A stretch of 64,000 nucleotides of DNA from Candidatus Gastranaerophilales bacterium (GCA_017560095.1 JAFYOU010000027.1:62001-126000); one strand, 5' to 3'. Positions 15,012 through 24,378 are shown, counted from the stretch's first letter. Notes: generated by a model from the sequence alone, not told the origin. Made by a program: numbers and translations.

Positions 15012-16322
15012 ATGATAAATTCAAAGACAACTGAATATTATCATGCTTCTTACGGCTCTTGTATAACTTTTTTAAGTGAGTACATTGCGAATAAGATATA
15101 TCAAGATCGTAAGTTAAATTACATTATAATAATATTTTTGTTGGCCGTTTTGATTGCTAGCTGTTTTATTGTAAGACCTATTTTTGCAAATACAATGACA
15201 GAACCAATCAAAACGGTTTTTGTAAAAGATAAAACTTACCTTCGAAAAAATTTTGAAGAAAATATAAAAAACAAATATGCTAATTCACATGTTTCTTTTC
15301 CAGCTTCTGGTATTGCTCATATAAGGCAAATAAAATATATAAATAAAAAACCGATAAAAATAAATATAGTTGAAATTAACACAAAAATTAATCCTAATTT
15401 AGATATAAAACCGCAAATTGCAAGTGACAATTTAAATGCAAAAAAGACAGTGAGGAGTATTGCACAAAATAAAAGAGCAATTGTTGCAATAAATGGAGGA
15501 TATTTTAAACCACAAACCGGAGTGCCACTTGGGGCTTTAATGATAGATAGGAATGTTTTAACAGGTGAAATATTTAATAGAGTTGGAATCGCTTTTTTTG
15601 ATGATGGGGAACATTTAAGTTTTAAGATGGATAAGATTGATTTTGATATTAAAGCTTATACTAAAAATGTTATGATTAATATTGATAATATAAATCAACC
15701 TAGAATGCTTTCAACTTTTACGCTTTTATATACTCCAATCTGGGGGAAAATTAGTCCTGCTCCTCCTAAAAATGGCTATAATATATTAGTTGTCGGAAAT
15801 AAAATTGAGAAAATATCTGCTAATCCAATTCAATTTAGAGAAAACAGCTTTGTTATTTCTGCTCCAAGAGATGTTATTAATAAATTAACAAAAAACAATA
15901 AAGAAATTTATATTGATATCAAAATCCAAGATAGTTTAAGGGGTGCAAAACATATTATCGGTGCTGGGCCTTATTTGGTAAAAGATTCAAAGATATTTGT
16001 AGATACCACTGAGCAAAAATTGCAAGCTATTTCAGGTAAAAATCCACGGAGTGCCATTGGATATAAAACTGATGGCACTTTTATGATAGTAACAATTGAT
16101 GGCAGGGAAAAAGCTTCTGTTGGAATGACTCTTGTAGAATTAGCTAAATTAATGAAGAGTATCGGATGTGAATATGCCATGAATTTTGATGGTGGTTCAT
16201 CTAGCGCTTTGTATGTTGATGGAGTGATTGCAAATTCTGCTTATAATAAAGAAGGTATTGCAATTTCAAACGCTTTGGTTGTTAGTGAGAAGTATAGCGA
16301 TATTCGTTTAACAAGTCTTTAA
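15012..16322 (+). CDS. Membrane-anchored phosphodiester glycosidase family protein (NAGPA domain)
   Basis: The 436-aa protein has a cytoplasmic stub of about 35 residues, one transmembrane segment (YIIIIFLLAVLIASCFIV, about 37-54) and a large exported domain. That domain carries the NAGPA/DUF2233 landmarks: RAIVAINGGYF (about 155-165), GALMIDRNVL, HIIGAGPYLV, NPRSAIGYKTDG, MIVTIDGRE and MNFDGGSSSALYVDG near the end. The family includes the human enzyme that uncovers mannose 6-phosphate by removing GlcNAc, and bacterial spore/capsule proteins. Here it may act on phosphodiester-linked glycans, fitting a cell that decorates glycans with phospho- or phosphono-groups. The last 4 nt overlap the convergent nnrD gene. 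Confidence 0.85.
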   Translation: MINSKTTEYYHASYGSCITFLSEYIANKIYQDRKLNYIIIIFLLAVLIASCFIVRPIFANTMTEPIKTVFVKDKTYLRKNFEENIKNKYANSHVSFPASGIAHIRQIKYINKKPIKINIVEINTKINPNLDIKPQIASDNLNAKKTVRSIAQNKRAIVAINGGYFKPQTGVPLGALMIDRNVLTGEIFNRVGIAFFDDGEHLSFKMDKIDFDIKAYTKNVMINIDNINQPRMLSTFTLLYTPIWGKISPAPPKNGYNILVVGNKIEKISANPIQFRENSFVISAPRDVINKLTKNNKEIYIDIKIQDSLRGAKHIIGAGPYLVKDSKIFVDTTEQKLQAISGKNPRSAIGYKTDGTFMIVTIDGREKASVGMTLVELAKLMKSIGCEYAMNFDGGSSSALYVDGVIANSAYNKEGIAISNALVVSEKYSDIRLTSL

Positions 16323-17221
16323 GATTGATTAAAAATAGCTTTCATTGCGAGTGGAATATATTTGATTAAATCAGATGCCAAAACGCAATATTCCGTCATT
16401 GATTTTGATGCAATTTCACTTGTTATTCCATGGATGTATACAGCACAACAGGCTGCTTCTTCTAATGAGATCCCTTGCGCGCAAAAGCCTGCAATCATGC
16501 CCGTTAATACATCTCCTGACCCTGCTTTAGAAAGTGCGGAATTGCCCGTGTGATTAATAAAAATTTTTCCTGAAGGCACTGCAATGACAGTCTCATGCCC
16601 TTTTAAAAGAACTATGCTATCATATTCTTTGCTTGCTTCCCAAGCCCATTTTGCTCTGTTTTGTTGAATTTCACTTATATCTACACCCATTAACCTTGAT
16701 AATTCCATTGGATGAGGCGTTATTATTGAATTTAGTGGCATTGAATACATTTTTTCTTTAGCCATAATATTTATCGCATCAGCATCAATTATAATTGGGG
16801 TATATGATGATTTATTTTTCTTTAAAAAGTTAATCGTAAAATCATCTACTCCGCCTATTTGGTTTAATCCACAACCAATTGAAACTACGTCATAATTTGC
16901 AATCGCAGAAATGAACTTAATTGCATCTTTTGGAATGGTTCCGTAGCTCGATTGACCTAAATCCAAAAAGGTAATATCTGGAGTGTTTGAAGCAACTGTA
17001 TTTATTACGTCCGAACAGCTTGCAAGCATACAATAGCCTGCACCAACTTTTAAGGATGAAAGCGAACTTAAGAATGCAGCCCCTTGATATTGACTAGAGC
17101 CAGCAATATTAAGAACGTGTCCATATGTTCCCTTATGAGAGTTTTGTACTCGTTTTGGTAGCATTTTTAAGATAATATCTTTTCCTAAAACTTGTATGTC
17201 AGCTTGTTGCTGCTCGCTCAT
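16319..17221 (-). CDS. nnrD: ADP-dependent (S)-NAD(P)H-hydrate dehydratase
   Basis: NnrD repairs hydrated NAD(P)H at the expense of ADP. The 300-aa protein has the ribokinase-like fold motifs HKGTYGHVLNIAGS (about 29-42), LSSLKVGAGY, ITPHPMELSRLMG, VLLKGHETVIA and the nucleotide/catalytic GSGDVLTGMIAGF (about 232-244). It contains only the dehydratase domain; the epimerase half (NnrE), often fused in bacteria, is absent and is not elsewhere in the window. It is the last gene of the minus-strand envelope operon, 12 nt after trmL, an arrangement more likely to reflect co-transcription than shared function. Confidence 0.9.
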   Translation of the reverse strand: MSEQQQADIQVLGKDIILKMLPKRVQNSHKGTYGHVLNIAGSSQYQGAAFLSSLSSLKVGAGYCMLASCSDVINTVASNTPDITFLDLGQSSYGTIPKDAIKFISAIANYDVVSIGCGLNQIGGVDDFTINFLKKNKSSYTPIIIDADAINIMAKEKMYSMPLNSIITPHPMELSRLMGVDISEIQQNRAKWAWEASKEYDSIVLLKGHETVIAVPSGKIFINHTGNSALSKAGSGDVLTGMIAGFCAQGISLEEAACCAVYIHGITSEIASKSMTEYCVLASDLIKYIPLAMKAIFNQS

Positions 17222-17233
17222 TAATTAACTCCT

Positions 17234-17695
17234 TTAATTTGTAAATTGTCTATACGCTTCATATGATGCTATTGCAACTGAGTTCGATAAATTCAAACTT
17301 CTTGTTTCTTTTCTCATTGGAATTGTTGCGCATGCTTCTTTGTTTTTATTTAGTATATCTTCCGGAATCCCTCTTGTTTCAGGACCAAATACTAAAAAAT
17401 CACCTTTTTTATAATTTATTTTAGTGTAAATTTTGTCTGTTTTGGTTGTAAAATAGTAAAAATTTGAGTCTGGATATTTTTCAATTAATTCTTCAAAATT
17501 TTCGATATGAACAATGTCTAACTTATCCCAATAATCCAGTCCGGCTCTTTTTAAGTATTTATCCGATAAAATAAATCCCAATCTTCCAACTAAGTATAGT
17601 TTGGCACCCAAGCAAGCACATAAGCGCGCAATGTTGCCCGTATTTTGCGGGATCTCGGGTTCAAATAAAACTATATTTAAAAATTCTGACTTCAT
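17234..17695 (-). CDS. trmL: tRNA (cytidine/uridine-34 2'-O)-methyltransferase TrmL
   Basis: A SPOUT-fold methyltransferase of 153 aa, the normal TrmL length, which methylates the wobble ribose of tRNA-Leu. Motifs include IVLFEPEIPQNTGNIARLCA (residues 8-27), the LKRAGLDYWD segment, FGPETRGIP (motif 2) and the knotted SAM site RSLNLSNSVAIASYEA (about 132-147). It lies 12 nt upstream of nnrD and 3 nt downstream of pgsA. Confidence 0.92.
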   Translation of the reverse strand: MKSEFLNIVLFEPEIPQNTGNIARLCACLGAKLYLVGRLGFILSDKYLKRAGLDYWDKLDIVHIENFEELIEKYPDSNFYYFTTKTDKIYTKINYKKGDFLVFGPETRGIPEDILNKNKEACATIPMRKETRSLNLSNSVAIASYEAYRQFTN

Positions 17696-17698
17696 ATT

Positions 17699-18298
17699 TT
17701 AGAAAAATCTTTTTGATTCAACTATAACTGGCAAACCTCTTAGTACACAAAAGATAACTGAAATTATTGCGCATATAACCCCAATCTGTAGGATTAATTC
17801 CTGATTTTGATATTGAATTGGCATATTGCCAGCAATCAAGAAAAAGAATGCTACGGCTTTGCATACTGCATAGGTGAATCTTGAAAAGTTTGATGCAACA
17901 ATAAATTTTGCTATTTTACCTTGCATCATTGTTGTTGCACCAAATGCGGTATATCCTTTTTCGAAAGCCAAAGTTCTTAGTGAGTCTGTAACAATCCCTC
18001 TTGTTAAAACAATAATTGGAATTGAAACATTAATCCAACCCAATGCACAAAAAGCAATCCAGAATACGTTTTCAACAATTCTGTCCCCCATGATGTCTAA
18101 TAGTGCACCTAATTTTGATGAAACATTTAATTTTCTTGCAATAAAACCATCTAATCCATCAAACCACATTAAAATTGCGGTTAAAAATAATGCAATTTGG
18201 TATGAATGTGGACAATTTTTGCAAAATAAAAGTCCTACTACTATAAACACAAAAAATATTCGTGATAATGTGACGATGTTTGCAAGATTTTTTTTCAT
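17699..18298 (-). CDS. pgsA: CDP-alcohol phosphatidyltransferase (PgsA-like)
   Basis: An integral membrane enzyme that probably makes phosphatidylglycerol phosphate from CDP-diacylglycerol and glycerol 3-phosphate. The family signature D-x2-D-G-x2-A-R-x8-G-x3-D-x3-D is complete: DGLDGFIARKL, then GALLDIMGD (about residues 47-72). About five hydrophobic segments are visible in 199 aa. Substrate specificity (PgsA versus other CDP-alcohol transferases) is inferred from size and the single full-length copy here. It is one nucleotide from lpxB, within the lipid/LPS operon. Confidence 0.82.
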   Translation of the reverse strand: MKKNLANIVTLSRIFFVFIVVGLLFCKNCPHSYQIALFLTAILMWFDGLDGFIARKLNVSSKLGALLDIMGDRIVENVFWIAFCALGWINVSIPIIVLTRGIVTDSLRTLAFEKGYTAFGATTMMQGKIAKFIVASNFSRFTYAVCKAVAFFFLIAGNMPIQYQNQELILQIGVICAIISVIFCVLRGLPVIVESKRFF

Positions 18299-18299
18299 A

Positions 18300-19415
18300 T
18301 TATTCCCCTATAAGCTCTTTTTTTATAATTTTTGCCACTTCTTCTACGCAATGCAAATTGCCAAGAAGTTCTTTTGTTTTTGTACATCCTTTTAAAATGT
18401 GCGCTCTTTTTTTAGGATTATCTAAAATTTCAAGTACTCCGTTTGAAATTTTTTCAGCAGTAGCATCATGCATTAAAAATTCGTCAACATAATCGGTTTT
18501 GGTAATTATATTTACTAGACAAGCTCTTTTAATGTTTCTTACAATTAAATATACCAAGTAAAAGAATAATGGCCCCTTGTATGCAATTAGCATTGGGGTA
18601 TTGTATAGAGCAGCCTCTAGAGCAACTGTTCCTGAAGCTAGAATCAAAGCGTCAGAGTATGCTAATAGTTGATGGTTTTCGCCTTTTATTCTTTTGTATG
18701 GAACACTAAAAGCGTCGTCTTTCAAGCTTAATGCATGAGAAAAGGCAAATTGAATATCAGGTCTTGATTTTTCAATTAGTTTTATTGCCCCTAAAAATAT
18801 ATTTAATAGGAATTTTATTTCAAAAACTCTTGAACCCGGAAAAATTCCAATAAGTTTTTTGTTTAAATCAAGCCCATGGCGTGCAAAAAACTCTTCTTTA
18901 TTATTGCATTCAGGTAATTCAGAAACAATTGGATGTCCAACATATGTTGAATCAATTCCTTCTTTTTCATAAAAATCTTTTTCGAATGGAAATATGGTTA
19001 AAACCTTGTCGACATTTTTCTTTATTGTTTTTAATCGATGTTTTCTGGAAGCCCAGATTTGTGGCGGTATGAAAAAAAATGTTTTTATGTTTGCTTTTTT
19101 AAGTGCTTTTGAAATTTGGAGATTAAAAGCGCCATAGTCAACTAGTAAAACTAAATCAGGCCTGAATTCATTTTTTAGATATTTAATTATATCAAGCCCA
19201 AGAAACATGTGTTCGAATACTGATTTGGGTGTTAAACCCATTTTCCCCATTATTTCATGGTTTCTAAATAATTTAACGCCGGCTTCTTCAAGATTAGTTT
19301 GTCCAACTGCTTCAATAATTATATCTGGAATTAATTTTTTTAATTCTCTTGCAACTCCTGAAGCATGAACACTTGCTGAATAATCTCCTGTAATTATAAA
19401 TATTTTTTTGCTCAT
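18300..19415 (-). CDS. lpxB: Lipid A disaccharide synthase
   Basis: LpxB (GT19) joins UDP-2,3-diacylglucosamine with lipid X to form the lipid A disaccharide. The 371-aa protein shows the N-terminal TGDYSASVHASGVARELK (a variant of the usual GExSGD start), LVLLVDYGAFNLQISK, FFIPPQIWASRKHRLK, YVGHPIV, IGIFPGSRVFEIKFL and LASGTVALEAALYNTPM, all in family order. It sits one nucleotide downstream of lpxI, and lipid X is the product of LpxI. Its presence indicates an outer membrane with lipid A. Confidence 0.93.
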   Translation of the reverse strand: MSKKIFIITGDYSASVHASGVARELKKLIPDIIIEAVGQTNLEEAGVKLFRNHEIMGKMGLTPKSVFEHMFLGLDIIKYLKNEFRPDLVLLVDYGAFNLQISKALKKANIKTFFFIPPQIWASRKHRLKTIKKNVDKVLTIFPFEKDFYEKEGIDSTYVGHPIVSELPECNNKEEFFARHGLDLNKKLIGIFPGSRVFEIKFLLNIFLGAIKLIEKSRPDIQFAFSHALSLKDDAFSVPYKRIKGENHQLLAYSDALILASGTVALEAALYNTPMLIAYKGPLFFYLVYLIVRNIKRACLVNIITKTDYVDEFLMHDATAEKISNGVLEILDNPKKRAHILKGCTKTKELLGNLHCVEEVAKIIKKELIGE

Positions 19416-19416
19416 T

Positions 19417-20238
19417 TTAAATTGCTACTATTATCATTTTGTTTTTATTTGCAAACTTAACCATTTTTTCTTGGTCAACAATTATTGTTTCGCCACTTTC
19501 AAGTGCCAAAACGTTAGCACCATATTTTTTCATTGTTTTAATTGTTCTTAGTCCGACAGCCGGAATGTCAAAACGTTTGTCTTGTGCGGGTTTTGAAACT
19601 TTAACTACAACTGCATTTTTTCTTCTTGCTAATTTGCAACCACGAACAATGCATTTATCTGTTCCTTCAATTGCTTCAATTGCCATAATCATTCTGTCTT
19701 TCATCACTACGGATTGACCAATATCGAGCCCACCCATTTGTTTTGCGATGTTGAAGCCATATTCAATATCACTAAATTGAGCTTCTGTTGGTTTAAGAGT
19801 TGTCAAGACGCCTTTTTGAACCATTAAATTTTTAATAAATATTGTTTGATCAAGTATTGTTACACCAATTGATTCCATCTCTTGGATTATTCGAAGCATA
19901 ACGGCATCATCATTTAATTTTCTCATTTCTTTAAGCATTTCAATAGCTCTGCGTTCGAGCTTGGGGCGTTTAACAAGCATTGTTTTTGAAACTTTTCCTA
20001 AGAAAGTTAACTGCTTAATATTTTCTTTCTGTAAAAAGTTTCTAATAGAATCAACTTGTCCTGGCCCATATGAAACTACTTTTGAACAATATTTTTTTAA
20101 TTCTTTGTAATTGTCTGATGATAAAGAAATACAAATTACTTCAAAGCCATTTTGGGTAGCGCTTTTTGCCATCATTATCGGTAAATTACCATCGCCCGCT
20201 ATTAGGCATTGTTTATGTTCTAAGGTTAATCCTGTCAT
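19417..20238 (-). CDS. lpxI: UDP-2,3-diacylglucosamine pyrophosphatase LpxI
   Basis: LpxI hydrolyses UDP-2,3-diacylglucosamine to lipid X plus UMP, the alternative to LpxH. The family signature is clear in the C-terminal half: MAIEAIEGTDKCIVRGC, VVVKVSKPAQDKRFDIPAVG and ALESGETIIVDQE. The N-terminal half has LIAGDGNLPIMMAKSA. The start is placed at the ATG at 20238, giving 273 aa (typical LpxI). The longer reading to 20334 would run 95 nt into the lptA-like gene and add a basic tail foreign to the family. GGAG lies about 13 nt upstream, inside the lptA end. Confidence 0.93.
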   Translation of the reverse strand: MTGLTLEHKQCLIAGDGNLPIMMAKSATQNGFEVICISLSSDNYKELKKYCSKVVSYGPGQVDSIRNFLQKENIKQLTFLGKVSKTMLVKRPKLERRAIEMLKEMRKLNDDAVMLRIIQEMESIGVTILDQTIFIKNLMVQKGVLTTLKPTEAQFSDIEYGFNIAKQMGGLDIGQSVVMKDRMIMAIEAIEGTDKCIVRGCKLARRKNAVVVKVSKPAQDKRFDIPAVGLRTIKTMKKYGANVLALESGETIIVDQEKMVKFANKNKMIIVAI

Positions 20239-20239
20239 T

Positions 20240-21220
20240 TTATAAACTAAACTCCATTTTATTATCGTTTTTATTTGAATCTTGTTTAATTGTCGTTTTA
20301 ACATTGCCATCTGCTTCAAACGTCTTTGGTTCAACTGTTAGTGTAATTTTGTCTGCTTCAACCGAATTTGTAGCTTTTTCAGTGATTTTAGAGCGTCCGA
20401 TGAAGACGATTTTGTCAGGCTTATTTGTTTTTGCGTTTATATACATTATTGCTTTTGGACCATTTGCAACATAGTCTGCATATTTAACATTGACTGCTCC
20501 TGTTGCCATAATGGCATTGGCTTGTCTGTCATATTGTTGATTTCTTGCGTTAACTATAACTCTATCCCCGTTTTCAAATGTGATATCCGACATTGTGTTG
20601 CCACTTACGATTATATCTTGGCGAAGAGCGCTATATTGAATGTTGTCGCCTTTAATTATACTTTTATCTTGTTTTATTGTTGCTTTTGATGATAATTTAA
20701 TATTTTGAACATCACCTTGTTTGTTTAAAAGTGCATATGCATTATCTGATGTTGCCAACATGTCTTCATAGTTAATTACAACAGCACCTGTAGCTTTCAT
20801 AAGATTTGTATTTGTATCATATTCTTGCTCATCTGCAGTTATAATAATTACAGGTTTTTTATCTTGTAGAACGTTTGTTTGCGCATTTCCTTGTGCTGTA
20901 ATTACTTTTTTTATTAACGATACCTTGATTATATCAGCTTTAACTTCGTGCTTTTTATTGTTTTTGGTTTGATGAGCATATGGTTTATCAAAAAATGTTG
21001 CTAAAGTTGGTTTTTTTGTTTTTGGTTCCAAATCCAAATCTGCCCTTGGGGATTGAACAACAACGTCTCCAACTTGTACTTTTACATCGCCTTCAAAAAA
21101 ACCTTTATTTTTGTCCAACTCAAGTTGTTGGTTTTTGGATTCAATTGTAATGGCGGTTGCGCTTCCAAAAAAAAGCAAAGTTAATATAGTTATTAAATAT
21201 TTTAAGTCACTCTTTTTCAT
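20240..21220 (-). CDS. lptA: LptA/OstA-like periplasmic LPS-transport protein
   Basis: The protein begins with a cleavable signal peptide (MKKSDLKYLITILTLLFFGS, cleaved near ATA-IT). It then contains repeated beta-jellyroll (OstA/LptA_N) units, such as LDKNKGFFEGDVKVQ, YDTNTNLMKATGAVVINYED, DRQANAIMATGAVNVKYAD and a final KTFEADGNVKTTI. The 326-aa length is nearly double E. coli LptA (185 aa), suggesting two to three OstA modules in one chain. It would bridge the LptC/LptBFG complex to LptD. Position between lptC and lpxI supports the call. lptB is not in the window. Confidence 0.85.
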   Translation of the reverse strand: MKKSDLKYLITILTLLFFGSATAITIESKNQQLELDKNKGFFEGDVKVQVGDVVVQSPRADLDLEPKTKKPTLATFFDKPYAHQTKNNKKHEVKADIIKVSLIKKVITAQGNAQTNVLQDKKPVIIITADEQEYDTNTNLMKATGAVVINYEDMLATSDNAYALLNKQGDVQNIKLSSKATIKQDKSIIKGDNIQYSALRQDIIVSGNTMSDITFENGDRVIVNARNQQYDRQANAIMATGAVNVKYADYVANGPKAIMYINAKTNKPDKIVFIGRSKITEKATNSVEADKITLTVEPKTFEADGNVKTTIKQDSNKNDNKMEFSL

Positions 21221-21241
21221 TATTATTAATCTAACACAAAA

Positions 21242-21832
21242 TTAAAACTGTGTATATTTTTTCTTCTTTTCTTTATCTGCATAAAGTTCGGTTTTTGTTT
21301 TACCGATTATTTTAAAATTTGTTAGCGTTGAATTGAAAATTGCTTTTTGTGATTTTGTAACAATTTTATTATCTTGCACAAATTGAACATTACCGTTTGC
21401 TAGTATATCTTGATCTTGTCCTTGCCAAACCAATTCGTCTGCATATAGCTGAGAGCCGTCTTTTCCAACAAAAAGATTTTCTCCATTTAATATAACCTTT
21501 TTGCTTTTTTCGTCGTAGGTCCCTTTGTTAGATTTAAAACTTACAACAACATCTTCATTCTTATCGTAAAAATTGCCAATTAAGTCGTTTAGTTGAATGC
21601 TGTTGTGTTCAGAATTGTATTCGCCTGATTTGGCATAAAATTCCCAATATTTTTTTTCGTCTTGGGTTTCTGTCACAATAATGTTTTTAACGATAGCATG
21701 TTGGTTTTTTAGGTTTGAGTTTTTACTATTTTTTTTGACAATCCTTGTAACACTAAAGCTCCAAATTAAACCCCACAATAAAATCAAGCTTAAAGTTATG
21801 GTTGCTATTTTTCTTATTTTCTTTTTGTTCAT
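21242..21832 (-). CDS. lptC: LptC-like LPS export protein
   Basis: A bitopic inner-membrane protein of 196 aa. It has a basic N-terminus, one transmembrane helix (IATITLSLILLWGLIWSF, about 8-25) and a periplasmic beta-rich LptC/YrbK domain (WEFYAKSGEYN, GTYDEKSKKVILNGENLFV, LYADELVWQGQDQDILANGN, FNSTLTNFKIIGK). It hands LPS from LptBFG to LptA. ATG 21832 is preferred over an in-frame TTG at 21865, because an extended -10 ends 7 nt before the ATG and would place the transcript start next to it. First gene of the lptC-nnrD operon. Confidence 0.83.
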   Translation of the reverse strand: MNKKKIRKIATITLSLILLWGLIWSFSVTRIVKKNSKNSNLKNQHAIVKNIIVTETQDEKKYWEFYAKSGEYNSEHNSIQLNDLIGNFYDKNEDVVVSFKSNKGTYDEKSKKVILNGENLFVGKDGSQLYADELVWQGQDQDILANGNVQFVQDNKIVTKSQKAIFNSTLTNFKIIGKTKTELYADKEKKKKYTQF

Positions 21833-21839
21833 ATTATAA

Positions 21840-21848
21840 ATAATAGCA
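21840..21848 (-). promoter_or_regulatory. Extended -10 promoter of the LPS operon, predicted leaderless
   Basis: On the minus strand TGCTATTAT (TG-n-TATTAT) ends 7 nt before the lptC ATG. A TATAAT directly abutting the ATG is a competing -10. Neither leaves room for a Shine-Dalgarno. Confidence 0.4.
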
Positions 21849-22032
21849 CAAATTGAGCGACGCAATTAAATGCTTTTGAAAATTAACTTTTGTTAAGTTT
21901 TGTTAAATTGAAATTTTCTTGTTACTGCTTGTTTTCCCGCTTTTCTTGGGTTTTTTGTTTGATTTTTATTAAAGTTTTTAATTTTTTTTCCGATTGTATT
22001 AATAAGTGTGTATTAAGGATAAGGAAAAAGCT

Positions 22033-24372
22033 ATGACTGGTAGTGTGCAAATGCCTGATTGGGCTAACAAATATGTTGGTAGTGATAAAGCAAAAGAAAT
22101 ACAGAATAAAATAAATGAAGAACAATCTGACAGTAGTTACTTTTCTGATTTAGGAGTTGATCGTCAGGATGGTTTGAGTGATGAAGAATGGCTTAAGCTA
22201 GTAGATGCTGAAACTAGTTATGCAACTATGTCTAATGCTAAGGTGGATTCTAGTAAGGCGGAGCTATATCTTGATCTTGAAAGTTGGGATTCAAGTGTTA
22301 TTGATTCTTGTTATGACATCTCTGCTCTTGCTCAAGAGTTAAATATTTCTGATGAGCAGCAATTAAGGACTCAAATATGTGAGTTATTGAAAAGTAAAAG
22401 TAATATTGCTAATTTAGATGCAATTTATAATCAAAGAGTATATTTGCCAACGATTTCTGAGATAGCTCAAATGCAACCAGCGCCTATCAACCCTGGCGCT
22501 CCTACTGGTGGGACAAATGAGATCCAAACTCAGGTTCAAGCTATTTATGGCAAATTTGTTCAAAATGCTGATTTAGATATTTCAAAAGAAATGGATAAAC
22601 TTGGTATTTTAAATACTGAACCAGATCCAAAAACATTTGAAGCAGGTATTCAATCTATGTATTATGCTTTTGGTAATGATTGGAATCTTGTTGAGAGTAT
22701 GATGAAGTATTCAAAAATTATGAAAAATGATACTTTTGAAATAAATTTTGCAGAAAAATTAAACCTTGCCCTAAAAAGGTGTAATGAAGGTGAACAAGGT
22801 TTAAATAAAGAAGATATTAAAAAAGCTTATTTGATATATTATGGTTCTTTATCTGAAATCCCAACTGATGCAAAAAATAGTTTGGGTATTTCTAATGAGG
22901 AAGAGGTTCGGGCGGAGCTTGGCACTATTAATCTAAATGATACCAAAGATGCTAATAATAAGTTTGAGAACATAATAAATAAAATTGACGAAGGCAATGA
23001 TGAACCCGAAACAATTAATGCTGAATTTTTAGCGTATGAAGAAATATATGGAGATGATTGGAAGGATAAAGCGTTAGAAGTTTTGCAACCATATGCAGAT
23101 GAATCTGGCAATGTGTCTAATTTGGAATATGGAATGTTGACCGACACTTTAATAACAGATTGGCTTGAAGGTACAAGTGATATTGAAGATGATGAAAAGA
23201 TGTATAATGCACTTGAAAAGTTGTATGGACATAAGTCTTTATGGCAAGATGCTAGAAAGCTTGATAAAGAATCAGTTAAAACTTTAATTGAATTTGCAAA
23301 ATTAGTCAATGATTATAATGCAAAGGAAATTGATGATGGCGATTTTGAGAAAAAACTAAAAGATTTATCAGATGACATTGCAAATTTACCTGATCAACCA
23401 ATAAATACCTTTACTGCTGGAGTTAAAGCACTAAAGGAAGCTTATGGAGCTGACTGGATTGATGGATTTATGAGCCAAGCTAAGGTACACGGTGAAGATA
23501 TCGGTGATATTAATTTTGAGCATCTTTTGATTCAATTTGCTGAAAGCAATACTGAAAACCCTGATAAAATTAGAAGTGCTTGCAATATTTATTTTGGTAA
23601 TGATGGTTATCCATCAGAAATTAATAATATTTTAGAAAAAACAACAGGTCTTCCTGGGGGAATTGATCAAATGGATATAGAAAGCAATATAGATAAATTG
23701 AAGGAAGGTGAAAAAGGTTGGAGTGTTGATCATACTAAATTTATTGATGTCATAATGGGAAGTTCACCTGAAGAACTAAAAGTTATTGTCCAAAAATATA
23801 ATGAAGATCCACCTGGTGATTATAAAGATATTAAAGAAATGATTAAAAATGAAACAAGTGGACAATTGCGAGAAATATTGCTTCGCACAATAGAAATTGC
23901 ATGTGGTGAACGAGATGTGAATAAAACTGCCTGGGAAGCTTATGAACTTGCCGATTATCTTTGGGAAGCAACCGGAGGGATGACTGGGACCAATCACGAT
24001 GCTGCTTATAAAATGCTAATTGATTTACCGGATGAGAAATTAAAAGAAATTGCCGAATATTTATACAATAATGATGATGCAACAAAATATGGTGGAAAAA
24101 CTCTTGAACAAATAATTCAAGATGATTTTGAAGGCGGTAGCACAGATGATCTAGAAGCTTTAAAAAGAAAGCTTAAAAGACTTGGCTTGCTAGATGAACA
24201 GCTTTCAAATGGTAATTCAATAACTTCAAATGAAACATTAACGACAGAGCAAAGCGAAAATAATGAAAGCACTGGAGCTTTTGAGCCAGCATCAAGCTAT
24301 CTTTATGGTGGAAGCCCTCAGCAAACTGACCCCGCTGAGCCAGGACAAAAGTATTATTATCTAAATCATTAA
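22033..24372 (+). CDS. Large hypothetical protein with three internal repeats
   Basis: The 779-aa product is not recognised. ATG 22033 is chosen because AAGGA precedes it; an in-frame GTG at 22006 lacks a site. It is acidic, with no membrane span and no obvious signal peptide. At least three diverged units of about 130 residues are visible, each opening with a helix ending Y/F-G-x-D-W: FEAGIQSMYYAFGNDW (residue 202), INAEFLAYEEIYGDDW (328) and FTAGVKALKEAYGADW (460). The last 60 residues are Ser/Thr/Glu/Pro-rich low complexity. A strong terminator follows 6 nt downstream, so it is monocistronic. A structural or surface-associated role is possible but unproven. Confidence 0.7.
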   Translation: MTGSVQMPDWANKYVGSDKAKEIQNKINEEQSDSSYFSDLGVDRQDGLSDEEWLKLVDAETSYATMSNAKVDSSKAELYLDLESWDSSVIDSCYDISALAQELNISDEQQLRTQICELLKSKSNIANLDAIYNQRVYLPTISEIAQMQPAPINPGAPTGGTNEIQTQVQAIYGKFVQNADLDISKEMDKLGILNTEPDPKTFEAGIQSMYYAFGNDWNLVESMMKYSKIMKNDTFEINFAEKLNLALKRCNEGEQGLNKEDIKKAYLIYYGSLSEIPTDAKNSLGISNEEEVRAELGTINLNDTKDANNKFENIINKIDEGNDEPETINAEFLAYEEIYGDDWKDKALEVLQPYADESGNVSNLEYGMLTDTLITDWLEGTSDIEDDEKMYNALEKLYGHKSLWQDARKLDKESVKTLIEFAKLVNDYNAKEIDDGDFEKKLKDLSDDIANLPDQPINTFTAGVKALKEAYGADWIDGFMSQAKVHGEDIGDINFEHLLIQFAESNTENPDKIRSACNIYFGNDGYPSEINNILEKTTGLPGGIDQMDIESNIDKLKEGEKGWSVDHTKFIDVIMGSSPEELKVIVQKYNEDPPGDYKDIKEMIKNETSGQLREILLRTIEIACGERDVNKTAWEAYELADYLWEATGGMTGTNHDAAYKMLIDLPDEKLKEIAEYLYNNDDATKYGGKTLEQIIQDDFEGGSTDDLEALKRKLKRLGLLDEQLSNGNSITSNETLTTEQSENNESTGAFEPASSYLYGGSPQQTDPAEPGQKYYYLNH

Positions 24373-24378
24373 ATTATA

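Noticed and set aside
20239..20334. Longer LpxI start at 20334
   Set aside because: It would overlap the lptA-like gene by 95 nt and add a basic tail absent from the family. ATG 20238 gives the normal length.
21833..21865. LptC start at TTG 21865
   Set aside because: The codons between overlap the extended -10 element, and the added residues do not fit a signal-anchor N-terminus.
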